From: Lachnospiraceae bacterium | GTDB lineage: Bacteria > Bacillota > Clostridia > Lachnospirales > Lachnospiraceae | Direction: 5' to 3' | DNA: 6,792 nucleotides | Assembly: GCA_017412265.1 (NCBI GenBank) | Contig: JAFPYK010000002.1 | Span: 1-6,792, forward strand | Translations under genes and position numbers: made by a program | In this document: positions 1-4,811 of the stretch, piece after piece | Layout of the letters: every line of letters starts with the position of its first letter | Position numbering within the stretch: position 1 is the stretch's first letter | The notes under the pieces: model-generated | The model's input: the letters and a program-made list of their open reading frames with translations, nothing else | The model's database searches: none | What the model was told of the DNA's origin: nothing

Positions 1-276
1 GGTGCCGTAGCAGTCGTAGTAGACGGTGGCAGAGCCGGATTCGAGCCGGGCGGTGTACTTGAGGTCTCCTTCGCCGGAGCTTTTGAGCTTGAAGACCATC
101 CGGCCTTCAAAACTGGAGAAGCTCATGTCCGCGGAGTCGGACCGGTTTGAGTGGACGAGCATGAGGGCCTTGTAGCTGGAGACGTATTTCCCGCAGGCAG
201 CCAGTGAGAGGAGCATGAGGGAGAGCATGGCCAGGAGCAGGGCCTTTTTGAGAAGATACTTCAATTGTCTGTTCAT
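1..276 (-). CDS. Putative secreted lipoprotein, 3' end outside window
   Basis: The 92 codons visible read from ATG at 276 off the left edge. The N-terminus is a classic lipoprotein signal: a charged start (MNRQLKYLLKK), a Leu-rich core and the lipobox LAAC with Cys28, followed by Gly. The protein should be processed by signal peptidase II and anchored on the outer face of the membrane. The mature part (from about residue 29) is polar and ends in a beta-rich stretch with GDLKYTARLESGSATVYYDC. I recognise the general style of small Firmicutes lipoproteins but no named family. The gene starts 17 nt after the stop of the GyrI-like gene, so it is probably the last visible gene of the rbsK operon. 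The ribosome site is weak (GGAAAGAAG), which suggests low expression or coupling. Start choice is firm because the signal peptide begins there. Confidence 0.75.
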   Translation of the reverse strand, partial: MNRQLKYLLKKALLLAMLSLMLLSLAACGKYVSSYKALMLVHSNRSDSADMSFSSFEGRMVFKLKSSGEGDLKYTARLESGSATVYYDCYGT

Positions 277-292
277 AGGATTCTTCTTTCCG

Positions 293-940
293 TTATGACA
301 CCGACGGACCGAGCGGCCGGATCGGATGCCGGATGACGGTTTTGCGTTTTTCGGGAGCGACCTTTCTCGCGTCGCTTAAGTAGATCTCGTGATGCAGGCG
401 GTGCTCATTGATGTCGAGCGCGTAGCCCTCCCGGCGGATGTATTCGTGCATCCGTTCGACGGTTGCGGGCTCGTCATCGTAGGAGCCGATGTGCATGCAC
501 TGGACGCACAGGCCTTCGTCACAGGGCAGGAACTCGACCCTGGAGAAGTCGGTTTTCTTCTTCCGCGTCGCCTCGTCCACGGCCCAGGCGAAATCTTCGC
601 GGGTCACGAAGTCCGGGAGGCGGATGACGGAGATCCAGCGGAAGCTTTCCTTGTGCGTATAGTCGATGCCGGCAACGCCGTCCTGCCACCAGAAGCCCTC
701 GAGCGGAGGCACGACGTAATCAAAGTAGCCCTCGATCCGGTGATCGGAGAGCTTGCTCATCTTGATCGTAAATGCGACTCCGTAGAGAAGGCCGATCGCC
801 TCCTTGTAGGCGCCGCCCTCCTGGTTCGGGTCACCCTCGCCGCGCACGGCGATATAATTCACGGGCGGCACCGTGACGATGGCGGGCCGGTCCTTCGGCA
901 GGTAAAACTCTTTATATTCTTTCTTGAAATCAAATGCCAT
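293..940 (-). CDS. GyrI-like small-molecule-binding protein (COG4832 family)
   Basis: A 215-aa protein matching in length and motif order the stand-alone GyrI-like proteins of COG4832. Visible motifs are RGEGDPN (33-39), VVPPLEGFWW (76-85), ISVIRLPDF (103-111), HIGSYDDEPATVERMHEYI (150-168) and a C-terminal HHEIYLSDARKVAPEKRKT (183-201), the most typical signature of the family. These proteins share the SHS2-repeat fold of the effector domain of BmrR/Rob-type regulators but lack a DNA-binding domain. Some members are known to hydrolyse cyclopropane-containing toxins, others only bind hydrophobic ligands, so the substrate here is unknown. The protein has no signal peptide and should be cytoplasmic. 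It has a strong ribosome site (GGAGGAG, 8 nt before ATG) and starts 25 nt after the hydrolase stop, so it is co-transcribed. Family assignment is confident; the reaction is not. Confidence 0.88.
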   Translation of the reverse strand: MAFDFKKEYKEFYLPKDRPAIVTVPPVNYIAVRGEGDPNQEGGAYKEAIGLLYGVAFTIKMSKLSDHRIEGYFDYVVPPLEGFWWQDGVAGIDYTHKESFRWISVIRLPDFVTREDFAWAVDEATRKKKTDFSRVEFLPCDEGLCVQCMHIGSYDDEPATVERMHEYIRREGYALDINEHRLHHEIYLSDARKVAPEKRKTVIRHPIRPLGPSVS

Positions 941-965
941 GGCAATTACTCCTCCGGCGGTTTTC

Positions 966-1763
966 TCAGTGTGCGAGGAGGAAGTCGACGATCGTCTTCC
1001 GGTAGGCGGGGTCTTCGTCGTAGGCCGCGTGCCCGTAGCCTTCGCAGATGTGAAGATTTGCGTGAAGGAGGCTCGCGAGCTCTTCGGAGGTGCCTGCGGG
1101 GAAGACCCGGTCGCAGCCGGCTTCCATGACGAGAGCCGGGACGCGGATTTCCTTCAGCCTTTCAGCCGCGTCAAATGTGGTCACAGCCGCCGCCAGGCGC
1201 CGGAAGCGGACGAACTCTTCGTCTGCGATCGGCCGGTAAGGGGTCGTGAGTGCTTCGCGGTACTGCTCATAGAAGGAAGGCGTGTAGACGGCCTGTGCAA
1301 ATGCCTCCAATAGGGCCGCAGGATCTCTCTGCTCCGCGAGTGTCATCCAGCCCGCGATCAGCTCCTTCGAGGAAGCCGGGGTGCGGGCCGCGGTCGAGCC
1401 GAGGACGAGGCTTCTCACCAGGTCCGGGCGAAGGAGCGTGAGTTCCTGGGCGATCATGCCTCCCTGGGAGACACCCATGACGTCAAGGCCGGTGAGGCCC
1501 AGCGCGTCCAGAGCCTGAGCGGTCACGGCCGCGAGGCCGCGAATCGTCACGCCCTGCGGGACTTCCAGAGGACGCTCCATGACATAGACGTCAAATGCGC
1601 CGGAGAAGACCGCGTAGCCGTCGACGACCGCATCGGCAAATTCCATCACATTTGCCAGGCTGAGGCCCGGAAGGAGAAGCATTGGGCGGCCGCCTTCGCG
1701 GCCGAAACGAAAGTAAGAAATCTCTGCTCCCGGAAGGGAGACGGTATGAATCTGCGTATTCAT
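966..1763 (-). CDS. Alpha/beta-fold hydrolase
   Basis: A 265-aa single-domain alpha/beta hydrolase of usual length for the family. The full catalytic triad is visible: nucleophile Ser99 in the elbow GVSQG (97-101), acid Asp218 in EAGCDRVFPA, and His245 in EGYGHAAYDEDP. LLLPGL (29-34) before them is the oxyanion-hole loop. A cap insertion lies between about 130 and 190. No signal peptide is present, so it should be cytoplasmic. Substrate cannot be read from the sequence; esterase, lactonase, C-C hydrolase or haloperoxidase-like activities are all compatible. The start lies 3 nt past the rbsK stop (TGA CCG ATG) with no ribosome site of its own, so translation probably depends on ribosomes finishing rbsK. 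A later Met (28) would remove the first strand, so ATG at 1763 is preferred. Confidence 0.88.
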   Translation of the reverse strand: MNTQIHTVSLPGAEISYFRFGREGGRPMLLLPGLSLANVMEFADAVVDGYAVFSGAFDVYVMERPLEVPQGVTIRGLAAVTAQALDALGLTGLDVMGVSQGGMIAQELTLLRPDLVRSLVLGSTAARTPASSKELIAGWMTLAEQRDPAALLEAFAQAVYTPSFYEQYREALTTPYRPIADEEFVRFRRLAAAVTTFDAAERLKEIRVPALVMEAGCDRVFPAGTSEELASLLHANLHICEGYGHAAYDEDPAYRKTIVDFLLAH

Positions 1764-1766
1764 CGG

Positions 1767-2699
1767 TCAGCCATTCATGTGCTCGCGGTAGGCAGCTTCC
1801 GTCTCCTCGCGGGTGGGAACGGAGTTTGCCGCGCCCGGGCGAGTGACGGAGAGGCCTGCCATGCAGGTCGCGTAGCGGATGGCGGTCTCGTCGTCGTATC
1901 CTTCGGCCTTGGCCGCGGCAAATGCACCGTTGAAGGTGTCGCCGGCGCCGGTGGTGTCGACGGCCTTGACCTTGATCGGAGGAACGTGGATCTCACGGGT
2001 CCCGTCGGTGAAGAAGGAGCCGTGGTAGCCGAGGGTCATGAGGACGGCCTTGCAGCCTCTGGCGAGGATGCGGCGGGCGGCCTCGCGGGCGTCGTCAAGG
2101 TCCTTGACTTCGTCCATGCCGGCCAGGACCGCGGCTTCGGTCTCGTTGGGCGTCACGTAGTCGATGCCCTGGTAGACGTCTTCAGGCATGGCCTGCATCG
2201 GCGCAGGGTTCACGATGATGGTCTTGCCGTACTTGCGGCCGAGACGCAGGAATTCCTGCACGGAAGGGGCGTTGGTCTCAAACTGGGTGAGGAGGACGTC
2301 CGCGGTGCGGATCTCTTCCTCGGCCTGGTCGATCTCTTCCGGGGTGAGGGTCTCATTGGCCCCGACGACCACGACGATGCGGTTCTCGCCGCGCTCTTTG
2401 TGGATCGTGATCAGGGCGACGCCGGTGGAGACGTCCTCGGAGGTGAACAGGTACCGGGAGTCGATGCCGATCTCACGGTAGTGCGCGCGGGCATTTTCCG
2501 CGAAAACGTCGCTGCCGACCTTGCCGATGAAGACCGTGTCCGCGCCGAACCGGCGGGCGGCGGTCGCCTGGTTGGAGCCCTTGCCGCCGAGGCCCATCTT
2601 CAGCTCATAGGCGATGACGGACTGGCCGTCGAGCGGAAATGCCGGTGTATAGACGGACATATCCTGAATAAAGCTTCCCATAACTACGATTTTTCCCAT
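1767..2699 (-). CDS. rbsK: Ribokinase (PfkB-family sugar kinase)
   Basis: A 310-aa cytoplasmic kinase, standard ribokinase length, expected to convert D-ribose and ATP to ribose 5-phosphate. Signatures in order: substrate loop GLGGKGSNQA (36-45, first PfkB signature); NPAPMQ (164-169) and TPNETEA (183-189), typical of ribokinases; the second PfkB signature DTTGAGDTFNGAF (248-260) with catalytic base Asp254 and the anion-hole GAGD; and a C-terminal RPGAANSVPTR, which in ribokinases belongs to the nucleotide and monovalent-cation site. The ribose transporter and RbsR regulator are not in the window, so the sugar may come from nucleoside salvage or a distant importer; another pentose or nucleoside substrate is possible. 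First gene of a minus-strand operon with the hydrolase, GyrI-like protein and lipoprotein. Ribosome site AGGAGG lies 5 nt before ATG. Confidence 0.92.
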   Translation of the reverse strand: MGKIVVMGSFIQDMSVYTPAFPLDGQSVIAYELKMGLGGKGSNQATAARRFGADTVFIGKVGSDVFAENARAHYREIGIDSRYLFTSEDVSTGVALITIHKERGENRIVVVVGANETLTPEEIDQAEEEIRTADVLLTQFETNAPSVQEFLRLGRKYGKTIIVNPAPMQAMPEDVYQGIDYVTPNETEAAVLAGMDEVKDLDDAREAARRILARGCKAVLMTLGYHGSFFTDGTREIHVPPIKVKAVDTTGAGDTFNGAFAAAKAEGYDDETAIRYATCMAGLSVTRPGAANSVPTREETEAAYREHMNG

Positions 2700-2704
2700 A
2701 AGTG

Positions 2705-2710
2705 CCTCCT
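2705..2710 (-). promoter_or_regulatory. Ribosome binding site of rbsK
   Basis: A perfect AGGAGG on the minus strand with 5-nt spacing fixes the rbsK start at 2699. It is the only strong ribosome site serving both rbsK and the hydrolase gene behind it, which has none. Confidence 0.85.
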
Positions 2711-2718
2711 GTATTCTG

Positions 2719-2732
2719 AAACCGTACGGTTT
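2719..2732. promoter_or_regulatory. Perfect 14-bp palindrome, candidate operator of the rbsK operon
   Basis: AAACCGTACGGTTT is its own reverse complement. It lies between the proposed rbsK start of transcription (near 2740) and the ribosome site, where a bound repressor would block elongation. LacI-family sugar and nucleoside regulators commonly use palindromes of this size in this position, but the regulator is not in the window. An alternative is a short 5'-UTR RNA hairpin, which would be weak because the palindrome leaves almost no loop. Confidence 0.5.
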
Positions 2733-2746
2733 TCTGTCTTACTATA

Positions 2747-2775
2747 AGGATAGCCCTTTTTGGCAGATTCGGCAA
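2747..2775 (-). promoter_or_regulatory. Candidate promoter of the rbsK operon
   Basis: On the minus strand, TTGCCG (2775-2770) and TATCCT (2752-2747) are separated by exactly 17 nt. Transcription would start near 2740, about 40 nt before rbsK. A second possible -10, TATAGT (2746-2741), sits next to it but has no fitting -35. The matches are moderate, so this is a proposal. Confidence 0.4.
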
Positions 2776-2815
2776 CGACAAACCGATGAAGGGGGACATT
2801 TTCCTGAAACCGCCA

Positions 2816-2844
2816 TGCACAGAGACTTCGAAGGATGATATACT
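2816..2844 (+). promoter_or_regulatory. Candidate promoter of the small lipoprotein gene
   Basis: TGCACA (2816-2821) and TATACT (2839-2844) with a 17-nt spacer; TATACT is a good -10 and the -35 is a 4 of 6 match. Transcription would start near 2851, about 30 nt before the ATG at 2881. It is divergent from the rbsK promoter, with about 40 bp between the two -35 boxes. Confidence 0.45.
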
Positions 2845-2880
2845 GATGATAAAGATAAGAAGCAGAAGGAGGAGAGCGTG

Positions 2881-3181
2881 ATGGGAAGAATTCGATGGTC
2901 CGTGATCCCGGCGGTGCTTTTGTGTCTCCTGCTTGCTGCTTGCGGCAAAGCGAAAGGGGAAGATCCTGCATTTTATCTATGATGAGGTGCTGACATGGAA
3001 TGTGCCTACAGACGGGGCCGCGAGCTGGCAGGCGAACACGGTGACGGTCTTTCTGGATCCGGCTGCGGAGTGCAGTGGGGCCTGGATTCTGTCAATGGAC
3101 CGAAAGCACCTGGAATCCGCGATGATTCTGATAAATGAAAAGGACGAGAGTCTGCGTGAGGCGGCAGGTGCGGGGGAATGA
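2881..3181 (+). pseudogene. Small lipoprotein gene interrupted by a one-base frameshift
   Basis: From ATG at 2881, behind a strong AGGAGGAG ribosome site, the frame encodes a textbook lipoprotein signal (MGRIRWSVIPAVLLCLLLAAC, Cys21) but stops after 33 residues at a double TGA (2980-2985). The reading frame one base later is open to 3181 and has the codon bias of a real gene; its product includes DEVLTWNVPTDGAASWQ and SMDRKHLESAMILINEKDES. Dropping one G from the G4 run at 2956-2959 joins both parts into a 99-aa lipoprotein without stops. I do not recognise the family. The shift may be a true mutation, a phase-variable homopolymer, a +1 recoding site or a sequencing error; the window alone cannot separate these. 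The gene lies alone between the divergent rbsK promoter and the promoter of the IreB-like gene. Confidence 0.6.
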
Positions 3182-3250
3182 CAGGGAATTGACTTCTCAG
3201 CACGTTCGCGGTATTGTTTTTTATCGAGAGAGACCGGAGAATGACAGGGA
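3176..3250 (+). repeat. 12-bp direct repeat flanking a promoter
   Basis: GAATGACAGGGA occurs at 3176-3187 and again at 3239-3250, exactly 63 bp apart. The copies bracket the promoter at 3189-3217. The first copy contains the stop codon of the broken lipoprotein frame; the second forms part of a small hairpin, GAGAAT/ATTCTC (3237-3242 with 3250-3255), in the leader of the next gene. It may be a relic of a small duplication or a paired protein site. Confidence 0.6.
3189..3217 (+). promoter_or_regulatory. Promoter of the IreB-like gene
   Basis: TTGACT (3189-3194), 17-nt spacer, TATTGT (3212-3217): a strong vegetative sigma-A type match. Transcription would begin near 3224, giving a leader of about 75 nt before the ATG at 3300. 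The -35 box and the next ten bases closely match those of the ribU promoter at 3578. Confidence 0.75.
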
Positions 3251-3299
3251 TTCTCGTTTCTAAAGAAGAGTATGTCATACTGCGAGAGGAGGAATCGAG

Positions 3300-3524
3300 A
3301 TGGCTTATCAGAAGAATGCAAAGATTGAAGAATTATTGAACCTGGTGTATGAGGCGGAGAGCGGGAGAGGTTATCCGGCGATCAAGATGATGGCGGACTA
3401 TCTGAGCTCCGGAGATCCCAGCTATATCACTACGGCCGGCAGTGCCAGATCCAGGATCATGAATCAGGATTCGGCTGAAATCATAGCAGAACTGCTGAAG
3501 GTGTACTTCGGCAAAGAGCGCTGA
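3300..3524 (+). CDS. IreB-like (UPF0297) small protein
   Basis: A 74-aa soluble protein. From residue 12 on it follows the IreB/UPF0297 pattern: LLNLVYEAESGRGY (12-25), then YLSSGDPSYIT (34-44), AR (49-50) and EIIAELLKVYF (60-70). These correspond to the family's VYxxLxEKGY, YLLSGDPAYIT, AR and DEIIEELVKxYL segments. IreB is a substrate of the PASTA-domain Ser/Thr kinase IreK and acts in the cell-envelope stress and cephalosporin-resistance pathway of Gram-positives. This copy is shorter, and its N-terminus (MAYQKNAKIEE) lacks the threonines phosphorylated in IreB. It also lacks the usual ruvX/DUF1292 neighbours, so it looks like a diverged paralogue rather than the housekeeping copy. Start fixed by AGGAGGA at 3287-3293, 6 nt upstream. 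Assignment is by recalled motif pattern, not alignment. Confidence 0.7.
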   Translation: MAYQKNAKIEELLNLVYEAESGRGYPAIKMMADYLSSGDPSYITTAGSARSRIMNQDSAEIIAELLKVYFGKER

Positions 3525-3563
3525 CCGGGGAAGCCGGAGGGCCGACGCTCCGGCCGGACCCGG
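3525..3563 (+). terminator. GC-rich hairpin after the IreB-like gene, possible terminator
   Basis: Inner stem GCCGGAG/CTCCGGC (3533-3539 with 3548-3554) and outer stem CCGGG/CCCGG (3525-3529 with 3559-3563) form one stable hairpin directly after the stop codon. It is followed by AAATGATTT rather than a run of T, so termination may be partial or need help. It separates the gene from the ribU promoter 15 bp further on. Confidence 0.4.
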
Positions 3564-3577
3564 AAATGATTTACCCA

Positions 3578-3606
3578 TTGACTTCCCTGCACGGGAGAGT
3601 TATTCT
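3578..3606 (+). promoter_or_regulatory. Promoter of the FMN riboswitch-ribU unit
   Basis: TTGACT (3578-3583), 17-nt spacer, TATTCT (3601-3606). Transcription should start near 3612, about 35 nt upstream of the riboswitch. Bases 3578-3593 match 14 of 16 positions of the promoter at 3189. Confidence 0.8.
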
Positions 3607-3611
3607 TTTCT

Positions 3612-3630
3612 TGTGCAGGGGGTCTGCACA
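3612..3630 (+). other. 5'-end hairpin of the ribU leader
   Basis: TGTGCAG (3612-3618) pairs perfectly with CTGCACA (3624-3630) over a 5-nt loop. It falls at the predicted 5' end of the ribU transcript, ahead of the riboswitch. A 5' stem like this can protect an RNA from decay; as DNA it could also be a protein site at +1. Role is inferred. Confidence 0.45.
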
Positions 3631-3645
3631 TACAACCGAAAAACA

Positions 3646-3751
3646 ATCTTCAGGGCAGGGCGCAATTCCCGACCGGCGGTATAGTCCGCGAGCCTTCGGG
3701 CAGATTTGGTGAGATTCCAAAACCGACAGTACAGTCTGGATGAGAGAAGAT
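3646..3751 (+). promoter_or_regulatory. FMN riboswitch (RFN element)
   Basis: The sequence follows the RFN consensus almost base for base. P1 is ATCTT (3646-3650) with AAGAT (3747-3751). Inside are CAGGGCAGGG, AATTCCCGACCGGCGGTA, AGTCCGCGAGCC, GATTTGGTGAGATTCCAAA, CCGACAGTACAGTCTGGATG and AGAGAAGAT, in the expected order, forming the six-stem junction that binds flavin mononucleotide. High FMN should shut down the riboflavin uptake gene that follows. The segment between aptamer and gene (3752-3845) contains no hairpin followed by a T run, which argues against transcription attenuation and for control of translation. Confidence 0.96.
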
Positions 3752-3793
3752 GTGTGGCATAAAGGATTGGATGAATACACCGACTTGATGAAA

Positions 3794-3837
3794 CACCTGG
3801 AGAACGATTGTTTTCCGGAAATTTCTAAGAGGAGGTG
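3794..3837 (+). promoter_or_regulatory. Candidate expression platform: SD-sequestering pairing versus alternative hairpin
   Basis: CACCT at 3794-3798 is complementary to AGGTG at 3833-3837, which overlaps the ribU ribosome site GGAGG (3831-3835). A competing 9-bp hairpin with a 4-nt loop joins 3797-3805 to 3810-3818 (two G-U pairs) and uses two of the same bases. The two folds exclude each other and could be the on and off states. The 5-bp pairing is short, so confidence is limited. Confidence 0.35.
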
Positions 3838-3845
3838 CATTTTTT

Positions 3846-4496
3846 ATGGATGCAAGAACGAAGAAACTGGTGACTCTGGCGATGTTTGCGGCGCTGGCCT
3901 ATGCGGCGATGGCGTTGATCCGGATTCCGGTCGTGCTTTTCTTAAAGTATGAGCCGAAGGATGTGATCATCACGATCGCGGGCTTCCTCTACGGGCCGAT
4001 GGCGTCTCTGATCATCTCGCTGGTGGTCGGTTTCGTGGAGATGATCACGGTGAGTGACACCGGCTGGATCGGGATGATCATGAACGTGATCTCGTCGTGC
4101 GCGTTCTGCTGCACGGCGGCGGTGATCTATAAGCGGCGGCGGACGCTGCAGGGGGCGATTATGGGCCTGGTGGCCGGCACCGTGCTGATGACGGTCGTGA
4201 TGCTTCTGTGGAATTACCTGATCACACCGATCTACATGGGCTATCCGAGAGAAGCGGTGGCGGCGATGCTGCTGCCAGCGTTCCTGCCGTTTAACCTGGT
4301 GAAGGCGGCGCTGAACTCGGCCATCACGATGCTGCTGTACAAGCCGGTCGTGACGGCGCTGCGGCGGTCCGGCCTGGTGGAGAAGCGGGACTCGCAGATG
4401 GGCAAGACGCAGAAGTCGTTTGCGGTGATCGCGGGTGCGGTGTTTGTGATCGCTACGGCGGTTGTGGTGATCCTGGTGCTGTCGAAAAAGATTTGA
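3846..4496 (+). CDS. ribU: Riboflavin ECF transporter substrate-binding component RibU
   Basis: A 216-aa integral membrane protein. Hydrophobic helices lie near 9-31, 40-50, 52-70, 75-95, 102-128 and 148-168. This is the six-helix S-component layout. Segments typical of RibU are LKYEPKDV (33-40), GFLYGP (46-51), NYLITPIYMG (123-132) and FNLVKAALN (149-157). It captures riboflavin and works with the shared ECF module (EcfA, EcfA', EcfT), which is not in the window. The FMN riboswitch directly upstream independently supports a flavin substrate. Ribosome site GGAGG (3831-3835) lies 10 nt before ATG. Beyond the usual end, residues 191-213 form an extra hydrophobic helix followed by LSKKI, so the protein seems to have a seventh membrane segment absent from the best-known RibU proteins. 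High-confidence assignment. Confidence 0.94.
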   Translation: MDARTKKLVTLAMFAALAYAAMALIRIPVVLFLKYEPKDVIITIAGFLYGPMASLIISLVVGFVEMITVSDTGWIGMIMNVISSCAFCCTAAVIYKRRRTLQGAIMGLVAGTVLMTVVMLLWNYLITPIYMGYPREAVAAMLLPAFLPFNLVKAALNSAITMLLYKPVVTALRRSGLVEKRDSQMGKTQKSFAVIAGAVFVIATAVVVILVLSKKI

Positions 4497-4586
4497 AACG
4501 GCGTGTCTCTTCTTTTCATGACTCGCCTTTCGGCTCTGTGCCTCGATGCAGCGGTGCGTAAGCGGCTTTGGGACGCAGTTTATATG

Positions 4587-4606
4587 AATTCAAGGTAATT
4601 CAAGGT
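4587..4606 (+). repeat. Tandem 10-bp repeat AATTCAAGGT
   Basis: Two perfect back-to-back copies (4587-4596 and 4597-4606). The second runs into the 5' arm of the 4602-4638 hairpin. It could have arisen by slippage. Confidence 0.7.
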
Positions 4607-4643
4607 CTGATGTACTGCGATGCAGTGCATCAGACCTTCTTTT
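4602..4643 (+). terminator. Strong intrinsic terminator downstream of ribU
   Basis: AAGGTCTGATG-T-ACTGC (4602-4618) pairs with GCAGT-G-CATCAGACCTT (4622-4638) through 17 consecutive pairs, one of them U-G, over a 3-nt loop, followed by CTTTT. On the plus strand this is a convincing rho-independent terminator. It lies 106 nt after the ribU stop. The minus strand has no T run after the stem. The unusual stem length and outer nesting leave room for another role. Confidence 0.7.
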
Positions 4644-4700
4644 ATGTGTTGGCTGCGTCCCGCACCCGCTAATTCGTGATAAAGGAGCGCTTGCGCGACG

Positions 4701-4739
4701 TGGCGATGCAAAAGCGCGAAGGTGCTTTTGCATCTGCCA
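4701..4739. repeat. Hairpin 1 of a three-hairpin run
   Basis: GATGCAAAAGC (4705-4715) pairs perfectly with GCTTTTGCATC (4724-4734) over an 8-nt loop. TGGC (4701-4704) with GCCA (4736-4739) extends the stem to 15 pairs with a single bulged T at 4735. No T run follows, so it is not an intrinsic terminator. Confidence 0.7.
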
Positions 4740-4743
4740 TCAT

Positions 4744-4773
4744 GTGAGAAGGTACAGGCATGCACCTTCTCAC
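4744..4773. repeat. Hairpin 2 of a three-hairpin run
   Basis: GTGAGAAGGT (4744-4753) and ACCTTCTCAC (4764-4773) are perfectly complementary over a 10-nt loop. It starts 5 nt after hairpin 1 ends. Its 5' arm carries GAAGGT, also found in the loop of hairpin 1 (4718-4723). Confidence 0.7.
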
Positions 4774-4774
4774 G

Positions 4775-4811
4775 GTGTCTGGCCTCGGATCATCAGATCG
4801 ATGACAGACAC
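4775..4811. repeat. Hairpin 3 of a three-hairpin run
   Basis: GTGTCTG (4775-4781) pairs with CAGACAC (4805-4811), and TCATC (4790-4794) with GATGA (4800-4804). The 3' arm is continuous while the 5' arm carries an 8-nt bulge. It begins one base after hairpin 2, so coaxial stacking is possible in RNA. Confidence 0.6.

Larger units (their letters stand above)
4561..4670 (+). other. Long nested stem enclosing the 4602-4638 hairpin
   Basis: GGGACGCAG (4570-4578) is exactly complementary to CTGCGTCCC (4653-4661), and AGCGG (4561-4565) to CCGCT (4666-4670) across a 4 by 4 internal loop. Together they enclose the 17-bp terminator-like hairpin. A simple terminator would not need this outer stem. Confidence 0.6.

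Noticed and set aside
1746..2747. Long plus-strand open frame opposite rbsK
   Set aside because: It is the antisense shadow of rbsK, with low-complexity Val/Gly/Asp-rich translation, no ribosome site and no recognisable motif. The GC-rich third positions of rbsK keep it open.
3241..3339. 32-codon frame overlapping the start of the IreB-like gene
   Set aside because: No proper ribosome site and it overlaps the strong ribosome site of the real gene; possible leader peptide but unsupported.
3797..3820. Hairpin downstream of the riboswitch as an intrinsic terminator
   Set aside because: The stem is real but weak (two G-U pairs) and is followed by GGAAATTTCT, not a T run.
3740..3952. Frame starting inside the FMN riboswitch and running into ribU
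   Set aside because: Its ATG is part of the aptamer (GGATGAGAG), it has no ribosome site and it overlaps ribU in another frame.
4580..4765. Minus-strand and plus-strand short frames (also 4722-4910) in the structured region
   Set aside because: No ribosome sites, Cys/His/Arg-rich translations typical of non-coding hairpins, and they run through the inverted repeats.
4701..4811. CRISPR array
   Set aside because: The three hairpins have different sequences and no constant repeat or regular spacer length.
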